From Erysipelotrichaceae bacterium (GTDB lineage Bacteria > Bacillota_I > Bacilli_A > RFN20 > CAG-826): DNA of 13,592 bases. The DNA lies in contig JAAYDH010000049.1 in assembly GCA_012729405.1 (NCBI GenBank), positions 1 through 13,592 of the forward strand, written 5' to 3'. The notes under the pieces were generated by a model. The model ran no database searches and had not been told where the DNA came from. It worked only from the letters and a program-made list of their open reading frames with translations. The translations under genes were made by a program, and so were the position numbers. Below, piece by piece: positions 1-7,068 of this stretch; position 1 is the stretch's first letter; each line of letters opens with the position of its first letter.

Positions 1-1031
1 CCAGGAGTGAAGGAAATGAGACTAACGCTAACTAATTCTAAGTCAGCATTGTATTTTTTAAGGTTTCCTTCGAGAACGACAGAGTTGCCAACAACAATCT
101 TCTCATCAGCTTCGGCTTGGGTTTGAATGGAGAGGCGAAAAATCAAGAGTGTTGTATCCGCATCAACAGTCTCACCAATGCAAAAACTAATGTTTTTGTA
201 GCCTGCGTCATAGGCGGCTGTAATCGCGGTAATAACACCAGATACTCTGTAGAGTTCGGTTGTAGTCTCATTGTGTGCGAGAGCACCGGCGATTTCTAAA
301 GCTTGAGCAATGGTAACTACTTCAGCTTCAGCGGGTGGTTGGACACCACCGGTCGCGGAAATCAATTTAGACCCACCTTGTGGGATTTCTGGAGTTGATC
401 CGTAAAGTTGTAATTTTCCTTCGACGACGACAGTTGCTTCAGGTAGAATCTTAGCGGCTTCGGCAGCAGTAACGCCTAAGCGGTAAACTGTGATTTGTGC
501 ATCAGCAGGAGCGTCTTTGGTTTCACCGATTTTGAAACTAATGTTGCCGTATCCTGAATCATAGGCACTAGTAATCGCGGTAACGACACCAGTGACTGTG
601 TAGGTGAGGGCAGTTGTCTCGTTAGCAGCGCCGTTTAAAGTGGCAATAATTGCGAGAGCTTCAGTGACAGTGAGATCGAGATCAGGAGCGGCTTCGATTG
701 TGACATCGACTGTATCATATTCCTCTTCGAGGTATGAAACAGTGATAGTAGCAGTTCCTTCCGCAAGCGCGTAGACAGCAAGGCCGACCGTGCTAGCGAC
801 TGTCGGAGCGCTAGATTCGACGACGAGGTCGCCATCCGCAAGTGCTTTTTGAATGTTGATTGCAGGTTCAGTTTCAAGTTCTAATGTTCTTGATCCACTA
901 CCAGCAACCCAGGCCGCTTGCATTTCAGCTTTGTTGGTGATTTCTAAGCTTTCTAAGCTTGCACCACCGCCACATCCGCTGAGGACGAGCATTCCGGCTG
1001 CAATTAAGATTGGAAGTATTTTTTTATTCAT
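1..1031 (-). CDS. Lipoprotein with Ig-like region and two tandem OB-like repeats (3' end outside window)
   Basis: An open frame runs from ATG at 1031 to the window edge, giving 343 codons without a stop, so the C-terminus is missing. A signal peptide ends in lipobox LSGC (Cys20) followed by Gly-rich residues, predicting a lipid-anchored surface protein. Residues about 32-115 resemble a bacterial Ig-like (Big_2) fold, with the typical 'ALAEGTATITV' strand. Residues 118-227 and 237-343 are two copies of one domain, each with a helix (TEALAII / AQALEIA), a strand (VTGVVTAI / VSGVITAI), a YGNISF/YKNISF turn, a YRL/FRL strand and a VVVEGKL/VVLEGNL strand. This pattern resembles OB-fold domains seen in secreted nucleases and surface lipoproteins. 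A strong AGGAGG lies at 1037-1042, 36 bases after the preceding gene, so it is probably in the same operon. Binding of nucleic acid or another polymer is inferred; no catalytic motif is visible. Confidence 0.85.
   Translation of the reverse strand, partial: MNKKILPILIAAGMLVLSGCGGGASLESLEITNKAEMQAAWVAGSGSRTLELETEPAINIQKALADGDLVVESSAPTVASTVGLAVYALAEGTATITVSYLEEEYDTVDVTIEAAPDLDLTVTEALAIIATLNGAANETTALTYTVTGVVTAITSAYDSGYGNISFKIGETKDAPADAQITVYRLGVTAAEAAKILPEATVVVEGKLQLYGSTPEIPQGGSKLISATGGVQPPAEAEVVTIAQALEIAGALAHNETTTELYRVSGVITAITAAYDAGYKNISFCIGETVDADTTLLIFRLSIQTQAEADEKIVVGNSVVLEGNLKKYNADLELVSVSLISFTP
3..323 (-). repeat. OB-like domain repeat, copy 2
   Basis: This encodes residues 237-343 of the truncated lipoprotein and aligns end to end with copy 1 at 351-680. 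A short Pro/Ala/Glu-rich linker (QPPAEAE) separates the two copies. Copy 2 has a cysteine (ISFCIGET) where copy 1 has lysine. The window edge falls close to the expected end of the domain. Confidence 0.8.
351..680 (-). repeat. OB-like domain repeat, copy 1
   Basis: This encodes residues 118-227 of the truncated lipoprotein. It is homologous to the copy at 3-323, and the similarity is visible in the DNA too: both carry 'taatcgcggtaa' followed by a 'caccag' a few bases later on the plus strand (around 569 and 221). The shared protein core is TGVVTAIT.AYDSGYGNISF versus SGVITAIT.AYDAGYKNISF. This points to an intragenic domain duplication. More copies may follow outside the window. Confidence 0.8.
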
Positions 1032-1067
1032 AAATTCCTCCTTTCCAATCATTATTAATAGGCGAGA

Positions 1068-1547
1068 CTATTGGACAAATGTCTCGTTTTTTATATCTTT
1101 CAGGACGCCTTCGTACATCACTTTCTTTTGCAATCCGAGGATTGTGTGAGTGACTCCGAATCCTAAAAGGATAACCGATGCAATAGCGAGTCCGACGAAA
1201 ACCCAGAACTCGGGGACATTAATTGTGATTTCAAATTGATTGTCCGCTTTTTTTGATAAGAGCAAGAAGATGATAGAAGTCGTTAGGAGAATGAGACCTA
1301 AGATGTTGTTGGCCATTCCTCTCGCATAGTGATTACGACCACGTTGAAGTTCTGCGTGACTGGCACGGGAAAGAGACTTAATTTTTTCATGGCTCGTTCC
1401 GTGAGTCATCAAGTGACCACAACGAGGACAAATGTAGGAAATCTCAGTGTTTTCGTCGATTGCGAAATCCTTTACTTTTTTGTAAGTCGAATCAGTGGCT
1501 TCGATCTTTTTCTCGTTTATTTTTTTACCACAATGGTAGCAATACAT
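1068..1547 (-). CDS. Small two-CxxC (zinc-ribbon-like) membrane protein, 159 aa
   Basis: The N-terminus has two CxxC knuckles, CYHC (Cys3, Cys6) and CPRC (Cys40, Cys43), typical of a zinc ribbon that binds one Zn. A basic stretch follows (about 55-75, KIKSLSRASHAELQRGR). Two hydrophobic segments (about 79-98 and 113-136) make a membrane hairpin, and a short charged tail follows. The ribbon would lie in the cytosol if the positive-inside rule holds. A perfect AGGAGG at 1555-1560 supports the ATG at 1547. The gene begins 18 bases after the nuclease gene, so co-transcription is likely. Many Firmicutes encode small zinc-ribbon membrane proteins of unknown role. A regulatory or assembly role in this operon is only a guess. 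Confidence 0.8.
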   Translation of the reverse strand: MYCYHCGKKINEKKIEATDSTYKKVKDFAIDENTEISYICPRCGHLMTHGTSHEKIKSLSRASHAELQRGRNHYARGMANNILGLILLTTSIIFLLLSKKADNQFEITINVPEFWVFVGLAIASVILLGFGVTHTILGLQKKVMYEGVLKDIKNETFVQ

Positions 1548-1565
1548 TTTAATACCTCCTTGTAA

Positions 1566-2999
1566 TTAAACAGGCTGCACCCAGGACATACTCGATTTAG
1601 TATTGGGAGTAATTTGGAATGTAAGATTTCCACTTGTGGTGCGATGCCAGGTGTAAATTCCGCTGATATTGAAGGATTGTCCAATATAGTCGTTTTCGGT
1701 CTTCCAAATGTAGGAAGGTCTTGTGGAATCGAATTTGCACCAGCTTAAGTTTGTGATGTAGACAGAGAATGTGCAGCCAGCGAAACGAAGCGTAATTTCA
1801 TCACCACTTGGGTTAATATAGAAATCATTAACGGTGACAGTATCAGTGACGATTACTGGGCTGTAGAGGCATTCAAAGTCACGGTTTGTCGTGACTGTGC
1901 TCAATTCACTAGAAGTGTATTCGAAATAGTGTAAGTCAGTCGGTGAACCGGCATTCTCGGCAGCGGTACGAATGATGAGCGCATCATCGTCCTTGCGAAG
2001 TGACGGAACATTGGGGAAGTGACCTTCAGCGCCAGTTAACTGGAATCCGAAGGTTTCGCTATTCAATGCAAGGGCACAGATTTGAAGATAAGTATTCACG
2101 GTTGTATAGATGCTTGAAACAGCTCCCATACCACAGAAAATGTTAATTCCAGCCCATTCTCCGCCTTCTTCACGACCACCATCCTCTTCCGAATAGTAAT
2201 CGACTAGATACATAGTTCCATTGGAGAATCCGGCCACGGTACCAGTAACTCTTACCTTTTGATTGTGATAAAGGTTCTCGTAATTTGGGTCGAGAATGGA
2301 TTTTTCAACTTCAATCTTGAGATCGAGGAGGGAGGTACTTTCGTAATCACCTCGATTAAATCCTGGTTCTCCCTCTGGAGAGAAGAGACACTTTTCGAAA
2401 TCTTCAGCTTGATTTTGAGCTTTGTAAAAGGTTTGCGAATAATCAGGCATGTCTTGGACGTTTTTCACCCAGCTCAATCCTTCTTGAACAATCATAAGGT
2501 TCAAAAGAACTAATGAGTTAGAAGGAGCGTTTGGGACGGTTTCGTTAATCCAAACGAGTCCGACATAGCGTTCGCCAGTAGAATCGTGTTTGGGCGGACC
2601 GTAAGAAGCTTGGGCGGTCGAAACGACAATTGTGCCGTGCTCGTTCGCTTGCTTGATTTTTGCTTTTGTGAATGCGGAGGCGGTGGCACCCCATTCTTGG
2701 ACACGTCCTGTTGATTCAGGAGTGTCAATACCAAAGTATCGAACTTTGATAATATCTGACTTGGTGGTTGTCACAACGGGATAGAAGTGGGTAGTATCAC
2801 CATCGATGTGAAGCGCCAAAGTGACTTGTCCAACTCCATCGGCATAGAAGTCTTTACCTTCATAGGCAAGATTCAGTTTGACAGATCCATCATTGGCATA
2901 GTCGACGAAAGTCGGTGTGCTATCTCCGCAGCTCGTTAAACCGAAAGCGGCGATGGCGACAAGGGACATCATCACTCTTTTAAGAAAATTTGTTTTCAT
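1566..2999 (-). CDS. Surface lipoprotein nuclease: SNase-like domain plus two OB-like regions
   Basis: This 477-residue protein has lipobox LTSC (Cys24). Residues about 57-180 form a staphylococcal-nuclease-like domain. By alignment from memory to S. aureus nuclease, the key residues are all present: HIDGDT (Asp68, calcium), KVRYFGIDTPES (Arg87, Asp92, Glu95) and TGERYVGLVW (Arg144). EWGATASAFTK matches the family's conserved helix. The domain should therefore be an active calcium-dependent sugar-nonspecific nuclease, tethered outside the membrane. Residues about 245-325 (VRVTGTV...MYLVD...YLQICALA) and 375-475 (DEITLRF...FNISGIY...FQITP) look like OB folds and may hold substrate, as in the multi-domain nuclease YhcR of Bacillus. 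A GGAGG-type ribosome site at 3004-3011 supports the start, 21 bases after a solute-binding gene. The context implies nuclease products feed the ABC importer. The SNase call is strong; the OB calls are moderate. Confidence 0.88.
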   Translation of the reverse strand: MKTNFLKRVMMSLVAIAAFGLTSCGDSTPTFVDYANDGSVKLNLAYEGKDFYADGVGQVTLALHIDGDTTHFYPVVTTTKSDIIKVRYFGIDTPESTGRVQEWGATASAFTKAKIKQANEHGTIVVSTAQASYGPPKHDSTGERYVGLVWINETVPNAPSNSLVLLNLMIVQEGLSWVKNVQDMPDYSQTFYKAQNQAEDFEKCLFSPEGEPGFNRGDYESTSLLDLKIEVEKSILDPNYENLYHNQKVRVTGTVAGFSNGTMYLVDYYSEEDGGREEGGEWAGINIFCGMGAVSSIYTTVNTYLQICALALNSETFGFQLTGAEGHFPNVPSLRKDDDALIIRTAAENAGSPTDLHYFEYTSSELSTVTTNRDFECLYSPVIVTDTVTVNDFYINPSGDEITLRFAGCTFSVYITNLSWCKFDSTRPSYIWKTENDYIGQSFNISGIYTWHRTTSGNLTFQITPNTKSSMSWVQPV

Positions 3000-3020
3000 A
3001 TCGTTTCCTCCGTAATGCTA

Positions 3021-4523
3021 TTAAGCAATATCCAACTTCGTCGTGTTAATCGCTGAATTGAAGATTGAGGTAATTGAGTCAGTGCCTAGCAAGGCATTGG
3101 TAACAATACCACCAACTTGATCGCGCAATGTTTTACTTCCAGGGAAAACGGGGGTATTGATGTAAGCACCAAGGATCTTGTTTTGGACGATGTCCGCAAC
3201 TTGAACGTACTCACCTCCATTATCCACGAAATCATAGAAGAGTTCAGTTGTGTAACTGGAATGACGCACAGGCAAGTAGCCTTCCGAACCATTGCAGGTA
3301 ATATCAACGTTAACTTCAGAAGAAGTAAGGAATTTTAAAAACTTCCAGGCGTAAAGTTGTAAAGTGGCCGCTTTTTGACTACTGAAACGCGGATGGGTTA
3401 ACATCGTTAAGGTTGGACCTTGAGAGATGTAAACCGATTTATTCGGGTTATCAGTTGGAACGCGGGCAACCACTGCAGGAAAGGAGTCTTTCTCTGGAAA
3501 TGTGTATCCAGAACCACCGGTAGAACCGATTGTGAAGGCTGTTTCCTCAGCCTTGAAAAGGTTGGAACCATATTCACCATAAGTACCTTTAGTGGCCAAT
3601 AAATAAGGTTTTGTGTTTGTTTCAGACCGATAATATTCATCTTTCCATTTTTGAACGAGGGCTTCGGCTTGGGCGCGGGCAGTGCCAGTCTCAAAGTCGA
3701 TGACACCTTGTTTAGTTGTTGGATCAATGGAAGAGTATCCAATTTCATTTTGATAGAGCTTGGTGATGAATAGGTTGCTATCGCTATCGTACATGACGGG
3801 GACTACAAGAGATGGAGCAATTGTTGCCTTGTTATCAAAAATGACTTTAGCATAATCCATTAAGTCATCCCAGGTCATCGTATCGTTAATAAAATCCGCG
3901 AGTTGACCTGGCAATAAATCACTGCCGTGCTCTGGGTGATAGTACTCGGCATTGTAGTAAGGGAGGGCGGCTTCCACAATGTCACGGTTGTAAATCATGA
4001 CTTCGGTTGATTTCATGATTGGGAGAGAATACATCCCATCTCGTGTGTAGTGACGACCTTCGTCAATAAAGGCCTCGATGAAATCTTCTTCGCCCTGATT
4101 ATCATCCAAATATAAATCAGTACCGAAAGTTGTCTCCGAATTATCGATGAAATCTTGAAGATTAACGACATACTTTCCAGGGTTATTTCCTTCGGCTTTG
4201 ATGTAGTCAGCTACGTGATCTGGATAAGCAATAGCGAGAGTCGGGCTATCTCCGCCTGCAAGGGAAGTTGTGATATGTTGCGGCATATCATCATATCCAC
4301 CTTTATAGGTGAGTTTGATCTCGACATCAACACCTTCATGTGTTTTGACTCTTCTTTCAAATTCATCAACTTGATTTTGAATTGAGTTTTCAACTTTATC
4401 ACCAAAGGTGTGCCAGAAATCAATAACGATTTTGTCCGAATCGCCTCCACCTCCACAGGAAGCTAGCACCATTGTCATGGCGCTAGCCCCTAGAAGGCTA
4501 ATTGTTTTAAGAATTTTTTTCAT
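3021..4523 (-). CDS. ABC transporter solute-binding lipoprotein (family 1), second paralog
   Basis: The start is ATG 4523, giving 500 residues. AGGAGGA at 4529-4535 sits 5 bases before it. A frame extension to a GTG at 4550 would put that ribosome site inside the gene, so I reject it. The signal peptide ends in LASC (Cys23), then GGGG. Family-1 extracellular sugar-type binding features include KIVIDFWHTFG at the first strand, a TSLAGGDSPTLAIAYPDH region (about 86-103) and YSLPIMKSTEVMIYN (165-179). The C-terminus has a TLRDQVGGIVTNAL segment shared with the neighbour at 4560-6020. Both proteins also share PDHV, so they are tandem paralogs. Family members deliver oligosaccharides, glycerol phosphates or similar solutes to MalFGK/UgpAEC-type importers. 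The neighbouring nuclease suggests nucleic-acid fragments, but the ligand cannot be read from the sequence. Confidence 0.9.
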   Translation of the reverse strand: MKKILKTISLLGASAMTMVLASCGGGGDSDKIVIDFWHTFGDKVENSIQNQVDEFERRVKTHEGVDVEIKLTYKGGYDDMPQHITTSLAGGDSPTLAIAYPDHVADYIKAEGNNPGKYVVNLQDFIDNSETTFGTDLYLDDNQGEEDFIEAFIDEGRHYTRDGMYSLPIMKSTEVMIYNRDIVEAALPYYNAEYYHPEHGSDLLPGQLADFINDTMTWDDLMDYAKVIFDNKATIAPSLVVPVMYDSDSNLFITKLYQNEIGYSSIDPTTKQGVIDFETGTARAQAEALVQKWKDEYYRSETNTKPYLLATKGTYGEYGSNLFKAEETAFTIGSTGGSGYTFPEKDSFPAVVARVPTDNPNKSVYISQGPTLTMLTHPRFSSQKAATLQLYAWKFLKFLTSSEVNVDITCNGSEGYLPVRHSSYTTELFYDFVDNGGEYVQVADIVQNKILGAYINTPVFPGSKTLRDQVGGIVTNALLGTDSITSIFNSAINTTKLDIA

Positions 4524-4528
4524 AAATG

Positions 4529-4535
4529 TCCTCCT
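4529..4535 (-). promoter_or_regulatory. Ribosome binding site deciding the start at 4523
   Basis: On the minus strand the sequence reads AGGAGGA, then CATTT, then ATG. The perfect anti-SD match immediately upstream of ATG 4523 selects this start over the in-frame GTG at 4550, which has no ribosome site and lies only 9 bases from the previous stop codon. Confidence 0.9.
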
Positions 4536-4559
4536 ATTTGGACAGGGCACGAACCCTAA

Positions 4560-6020
4560 TTACATTGCGAGCAAGATATTGGATTGTGCAGTGTTGAATT
4601 GGTCTAAGATCCATGAATCAGTGGCGTCGACTAATGGTTTCTTGAGAATGTTGGTCATTAAAGCGCCAACTTGGTCACGAGCAGTGGATGAACCTTTGAA
4701 GGTTGGGCTCGCGTAAAGAACATTAGAAACTGTGGTGCAGTAGGTAGCAGTACGAGCAGCTAACTTATCGACAGAAGCATCTGCTTTTCCAGTTTCGTCG
4801 GAGTAGGAGAAGTATTCTTCCATGGTGTAGACAGATTGTCTGACTGGGAGATATCCAGTTAAGGTCGCCCAGCGGATGTTTTGTTCCTTCTCAGCGAAGA
4901 ATTTGTAGAACTTCCAAGCAGCTAATTCACGATCTTTGTCGCCGTGAGATAAGATAGCGGCAGATGGTCCTTGGTTAATGATCTTCAAGGCGCCACTTTC
5001 AGCATGTGGAATCTTGGCAGCGCCGACTTGGTCATCAAAGTTTTGTTGTTGATACTTATAGCCAGCGGTTGAACCGACGGAGAATAAGAATGCATTGTTA
5101 ACGAATTGGGTGTTAACATAGTCACCAATCGTACCAGCAGTGGCGAGATAGTGATTATTAGCATATTCGTTTAAGTCTTTTAAGAGACCGCGGACGTTTG
5201 CGTTATTGAATTTTAAGATGCCGGTACCAGTTTCGGTATTAACATCAGTGTATCCATAGCCATATTGTTCACAAAGAGTGATGAAGAAGTTGGCGTCGGA
5301 ATCGTAACCAAGAACACCATAGTGTTCAGCGGTTGTATCGATGATCTTGGAGCCTTCTGGTAAACTTTCGTTGTGTTCCATAATAGCTGGAGCTAAGTGG
5401 TCAAAGAAGTGTTCCCAAGTTAAGTTGTTGATATAAGCAGCGTTGATCGTGGCTGGAACTTCAGAGTCAATTGCATGAAGCGCTTCGCCAAGGGTTGGAT
5501 TGAATAAGACGGTTTCATTATAGAACATCGCCTCGGTTGATTTAGATAATGGTAAGGAGTAAACGCCCTCAATTGGGTACATTTCACCTTCTGCTAAGAA
5601 AGCAGGAACGATATCATCTTTGTCGGTTTGAGACCATCCATAGTTGGTGTTGTCAATGTATGGTTCTAGGTTGACCGCTTTACCGAAGTCCATGTAACGG
5701 ACAACGTGGTCTGGGTAGCATTCGACGAGGTCGGGGTACTCACCCGTTCCCATATCAGAGATGACTTGATCTCTTAATTGATCGTAGTTACCACTGTACT
5801 TATTGTTGACGACAGTGATGTTTTCATTGCCTGGAATTTCGTTGAATTCCTCAATGAACGTGTCAATCATTTCCGAAGCCGCTTGAGCGTTTCGGTGCAT
5901 GAATGTGATCGTGGTATTTAACGGTCTGTCTGGATCATCATTACCACCTCCGCCGCCGCATGCTGTGAGAATTACCATAGCTGCAAGTGGCAGACATTTG
6001 AGTAAGTTTTCTTTTTTCAT
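4560..6020 (-). CDS. ABC transporter solute-binding lipoprotein (family 1), first paralog
   Basis: This 486-residue protein has lipobox LTAC (Cys21) followed by a five-glycine run and an acidic linker. Family-1 solute-binding traits include TTITFMHRNAQ at the first strand, a DMGTGEYPDLVECYPDHV region (about 89-106), and YSLPLSKSTEAMFYN (154-168), the hinge-region motif shared with the downstream paralog. TARDQVGALMTNIL near the C-terminus is also shared. A second long family member directly downstream suggests the importer has two receptors with different ligands or affinities. Its ribosome site AAAGGAG (6028-6034) lies just downstream of an intergenic hairpin. In the cell it should be lipid-anchored and dock on the permease pair encoded just upstream. 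The ligand is unknown: sugar, glycerophosphodiester or nucleotide-like. Confidence 0.9.
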   Translation of the reverse strand: MKKENLLKCLPLAAMVILTACGGGGGNDDPDRPLNTTITFMHRNAQAASEMIDTFIEEFNEIPGNENITVVNNKYSGNYDQLRDQVISDMGTGEYPDLVECYPDHVVRYMDFGKAVNLEPYIDNTNYGWSQTDKDDIVPAFLAEGEMYPIEGVYSLPLSKSTEAMFYNETVLFNPTLGEALHAIDSEVPATINAAYINNLTWEHFFDHLAPAIMEHNESLPEGSKIIDTTAEHYGVLGYDSDANFFITLCEQYGYGYTDVNTETGTGILKFNNANVRGLLKDLNEYANNHYLATAGTIGDYVNTQFVNNAFLFSVGSTAGYKYQQQNFDDQVGAAKIPHAESGALKIINQGPSAAILSHGDKDRELAAWKFYKFFAEKEQNIRWATLTGYLPVRQSVYTMEEYFSYSDETGKADASVDKLAARTATYCTTVSNVLYASPTFKGSSTARDQVGALMTNILKKPLVDATDSWILDQFNTAQSNILLAM

Positions 6021-6041
6021 AAAGAATCTCCTTTAATTTCT

Positions 6042-6067
6042 ATTAATTAGCCAACCGGCTAGTTAAT
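6042..6067 (-). promoter_or_regulatory. Intergenic hairpin between permease and solute-binding genes
   Basis: In the mRNA the 11-base arm AUUAACUAGCC, a GGUU loop and the arm GGCUAAUUAAU form a stem with 10 of 11 pairs and one C-A mismatch. It starts just after the permease stop codon (6076-6078) and ends 7 bases before the AAAGGAG of the binding-protein gene. No U-run follows, so a plain intrinsic terminator is unlikely. In other ABC operons such hairpins can stabilise or cut the mRNA so that the binding protein is made in excess. That role is inferred here. Confidence 0.55.
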
Positions 6068-6075
6068 CAATGTTA

Positions 6076-7053
6076 TTATCCCTTGATACCCGCTCTTCCA
6101 ACGCCCTTCATAATGTATTTTCTGAAGAAGACGAAGAGGAGGAATAAAGGAACAGTGACACAGAATGATGCGGCCATTTGATAGCCGAATTCGACTGTGC
6201 CGGTATCGGGATCTGAGAACGCTGATCCACGTAGAGCGTTAGAAATGAGACGGAACTCATCCTTCTTAGTGACTAATTGAGGCCAAATATAGCTGTTCCA
6301 GGTTCCCATGAATTTCAAAATAACAATGGAAATAAGAGTTGGTGCAGCTAGTGGGACCATGACTTTCCAGAGATAGGACCAGTCACTCTTTCCATCAACT
6401 TTCGCTGCGAGGTAGAGTTCGTTAGGGATTTGTTTGAAATTTTGTCTTAACAAGTAGATGTGGAAGACGCTAATCCAGAACGGAACGATCATCGCTGCGT
6501 AAGCATCGAGGAGAGTTTGATCTTTAATCCAGCCAAAGGCATTGACAGTGAGATAGTTAGAGATAACCATCATTTCGCCAGGAATCATCATAGTCATGAG
6601 GAAAATCATGAAGAGCGCCTCACGTCCTTTGAAGTTAAGTCTTGCAAAGGCGAAAGCCGCAAAGATGGTAGTAATCAGCGTTCCAGCAGTGGAGACCGCC
6701 GCAACCACGATAGTGTTTATCATGTATGTGGTAAAATCAAAGACTTGGAACACATAAGCATAGTTGCTCCACATGACGATATTTGGGAAGAAGGTCTGAA
6801 CCGGAGCTACAATCTCATCTAGTTGCTTCAATGACGTAATAATCATCCAATAGAATGGGAATAAAACGGTCATTGCTAAGACGAGAATGAAGAGGTAAAC
6901 GAGGACCGTGCTGACGATGCGGGTGACTTTTTCAGTCGAACGAATCGCTTCGGCCGTCTTGCCTGCTTCTTTGAGGGAGAGGACGATGTTGGTATCAATA
7001 TTTTCTTTTTTGAAGTCGACATACTTGACGGGCGCTAAAACTTGTTCTGTCAT
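6076..7053 (-). CDS. ABC sugar-type importer permease, MalG/UgpE family
   Basis: This 325-residue protein has a cytosolic N-terminus of about 43 residues and then TM1 with LFPFYWMIITSLK, the family's first periplasmic turn. It continues with further TM segments, including an AFAFARLNFKGREALF loop and MTMMIPGEM. The EAA loop (ATPase docking) is at about 212-238, ELYLAAKVDG ... VMVPLAAP, with the conserved Gly221 present. FMGTWNSYIWPQL and the terminal GRAGIKG fit UgpE-like permeases closely. The ribosome site is GGGGG at 7061-7065, and the gap after the upstream permease gene is 15 bases. It pairs with that MalF-type protein to form the membrane channel. The fold assignment is firm. The substrate is not determined by these motifs. 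Confidence 0.93.
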   Translation of the reverse strand: MTEQVLAPVKYVDFKKENIDTNIVLSLKEAGKTAEAIRSTEKVTRIVSTVLVYLFILVLAMTVLFPFYWMIITSLKQLDEIVAPVQTFFPNIVMWSNYAYVFQVFDFTTYMINTIVVAAVSTAGTLITTIFAAFAFARLNFKGREALFMIFLMTMMIPGEMMVISNYLTVNAFGWIKDQTLLDAYAAMIVPFWISVFHIYLLRQNFKQIPNELYLAAKVDGKSDWSYLWKVMVPLAAPTLISIVILKFMGTWNSYIWPQLVTKKDEFRLISNALRGSAFSDPDTGTVEFGYQMAASFCVTVPLFLLFVFFRKYIMKGVGRAGIKG

Positions 7054-7068
7054 ACCATATCCCCCTTA

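Noticed and set aside
941..958. Two adjacent copies of a nine-base unit, TTTCTAAGC.
   Set aside because: It simply encodes Ser-Leu-Glu twice just after the lipobox; two copies are too few to suggest phase variation.
1032..1072. AATAG-tctcgc-CTATT inverted repeat before the OB-repeat lipoprotein gene, considered as a terminator.
   Set aside because: The stem is five weak pairs with no U-run, and a strong ribosome site follows at once; the gap looks like an ordinary operon spacing.
1329..1565. Plus-strand open frames here and elsewhere (for example near 4408-4716, 6460-6822 and 12056-12283).
   Set aside because: They lie opposite well-supported minus-strand genes, lack ribosome sites and show no recognisable protein features.
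4536..4559. Short AGGG...CCCT inverted repeat between the two solute-binding genes.
   Set aside because: Only four base pairs around a six-base loop; likely chance.
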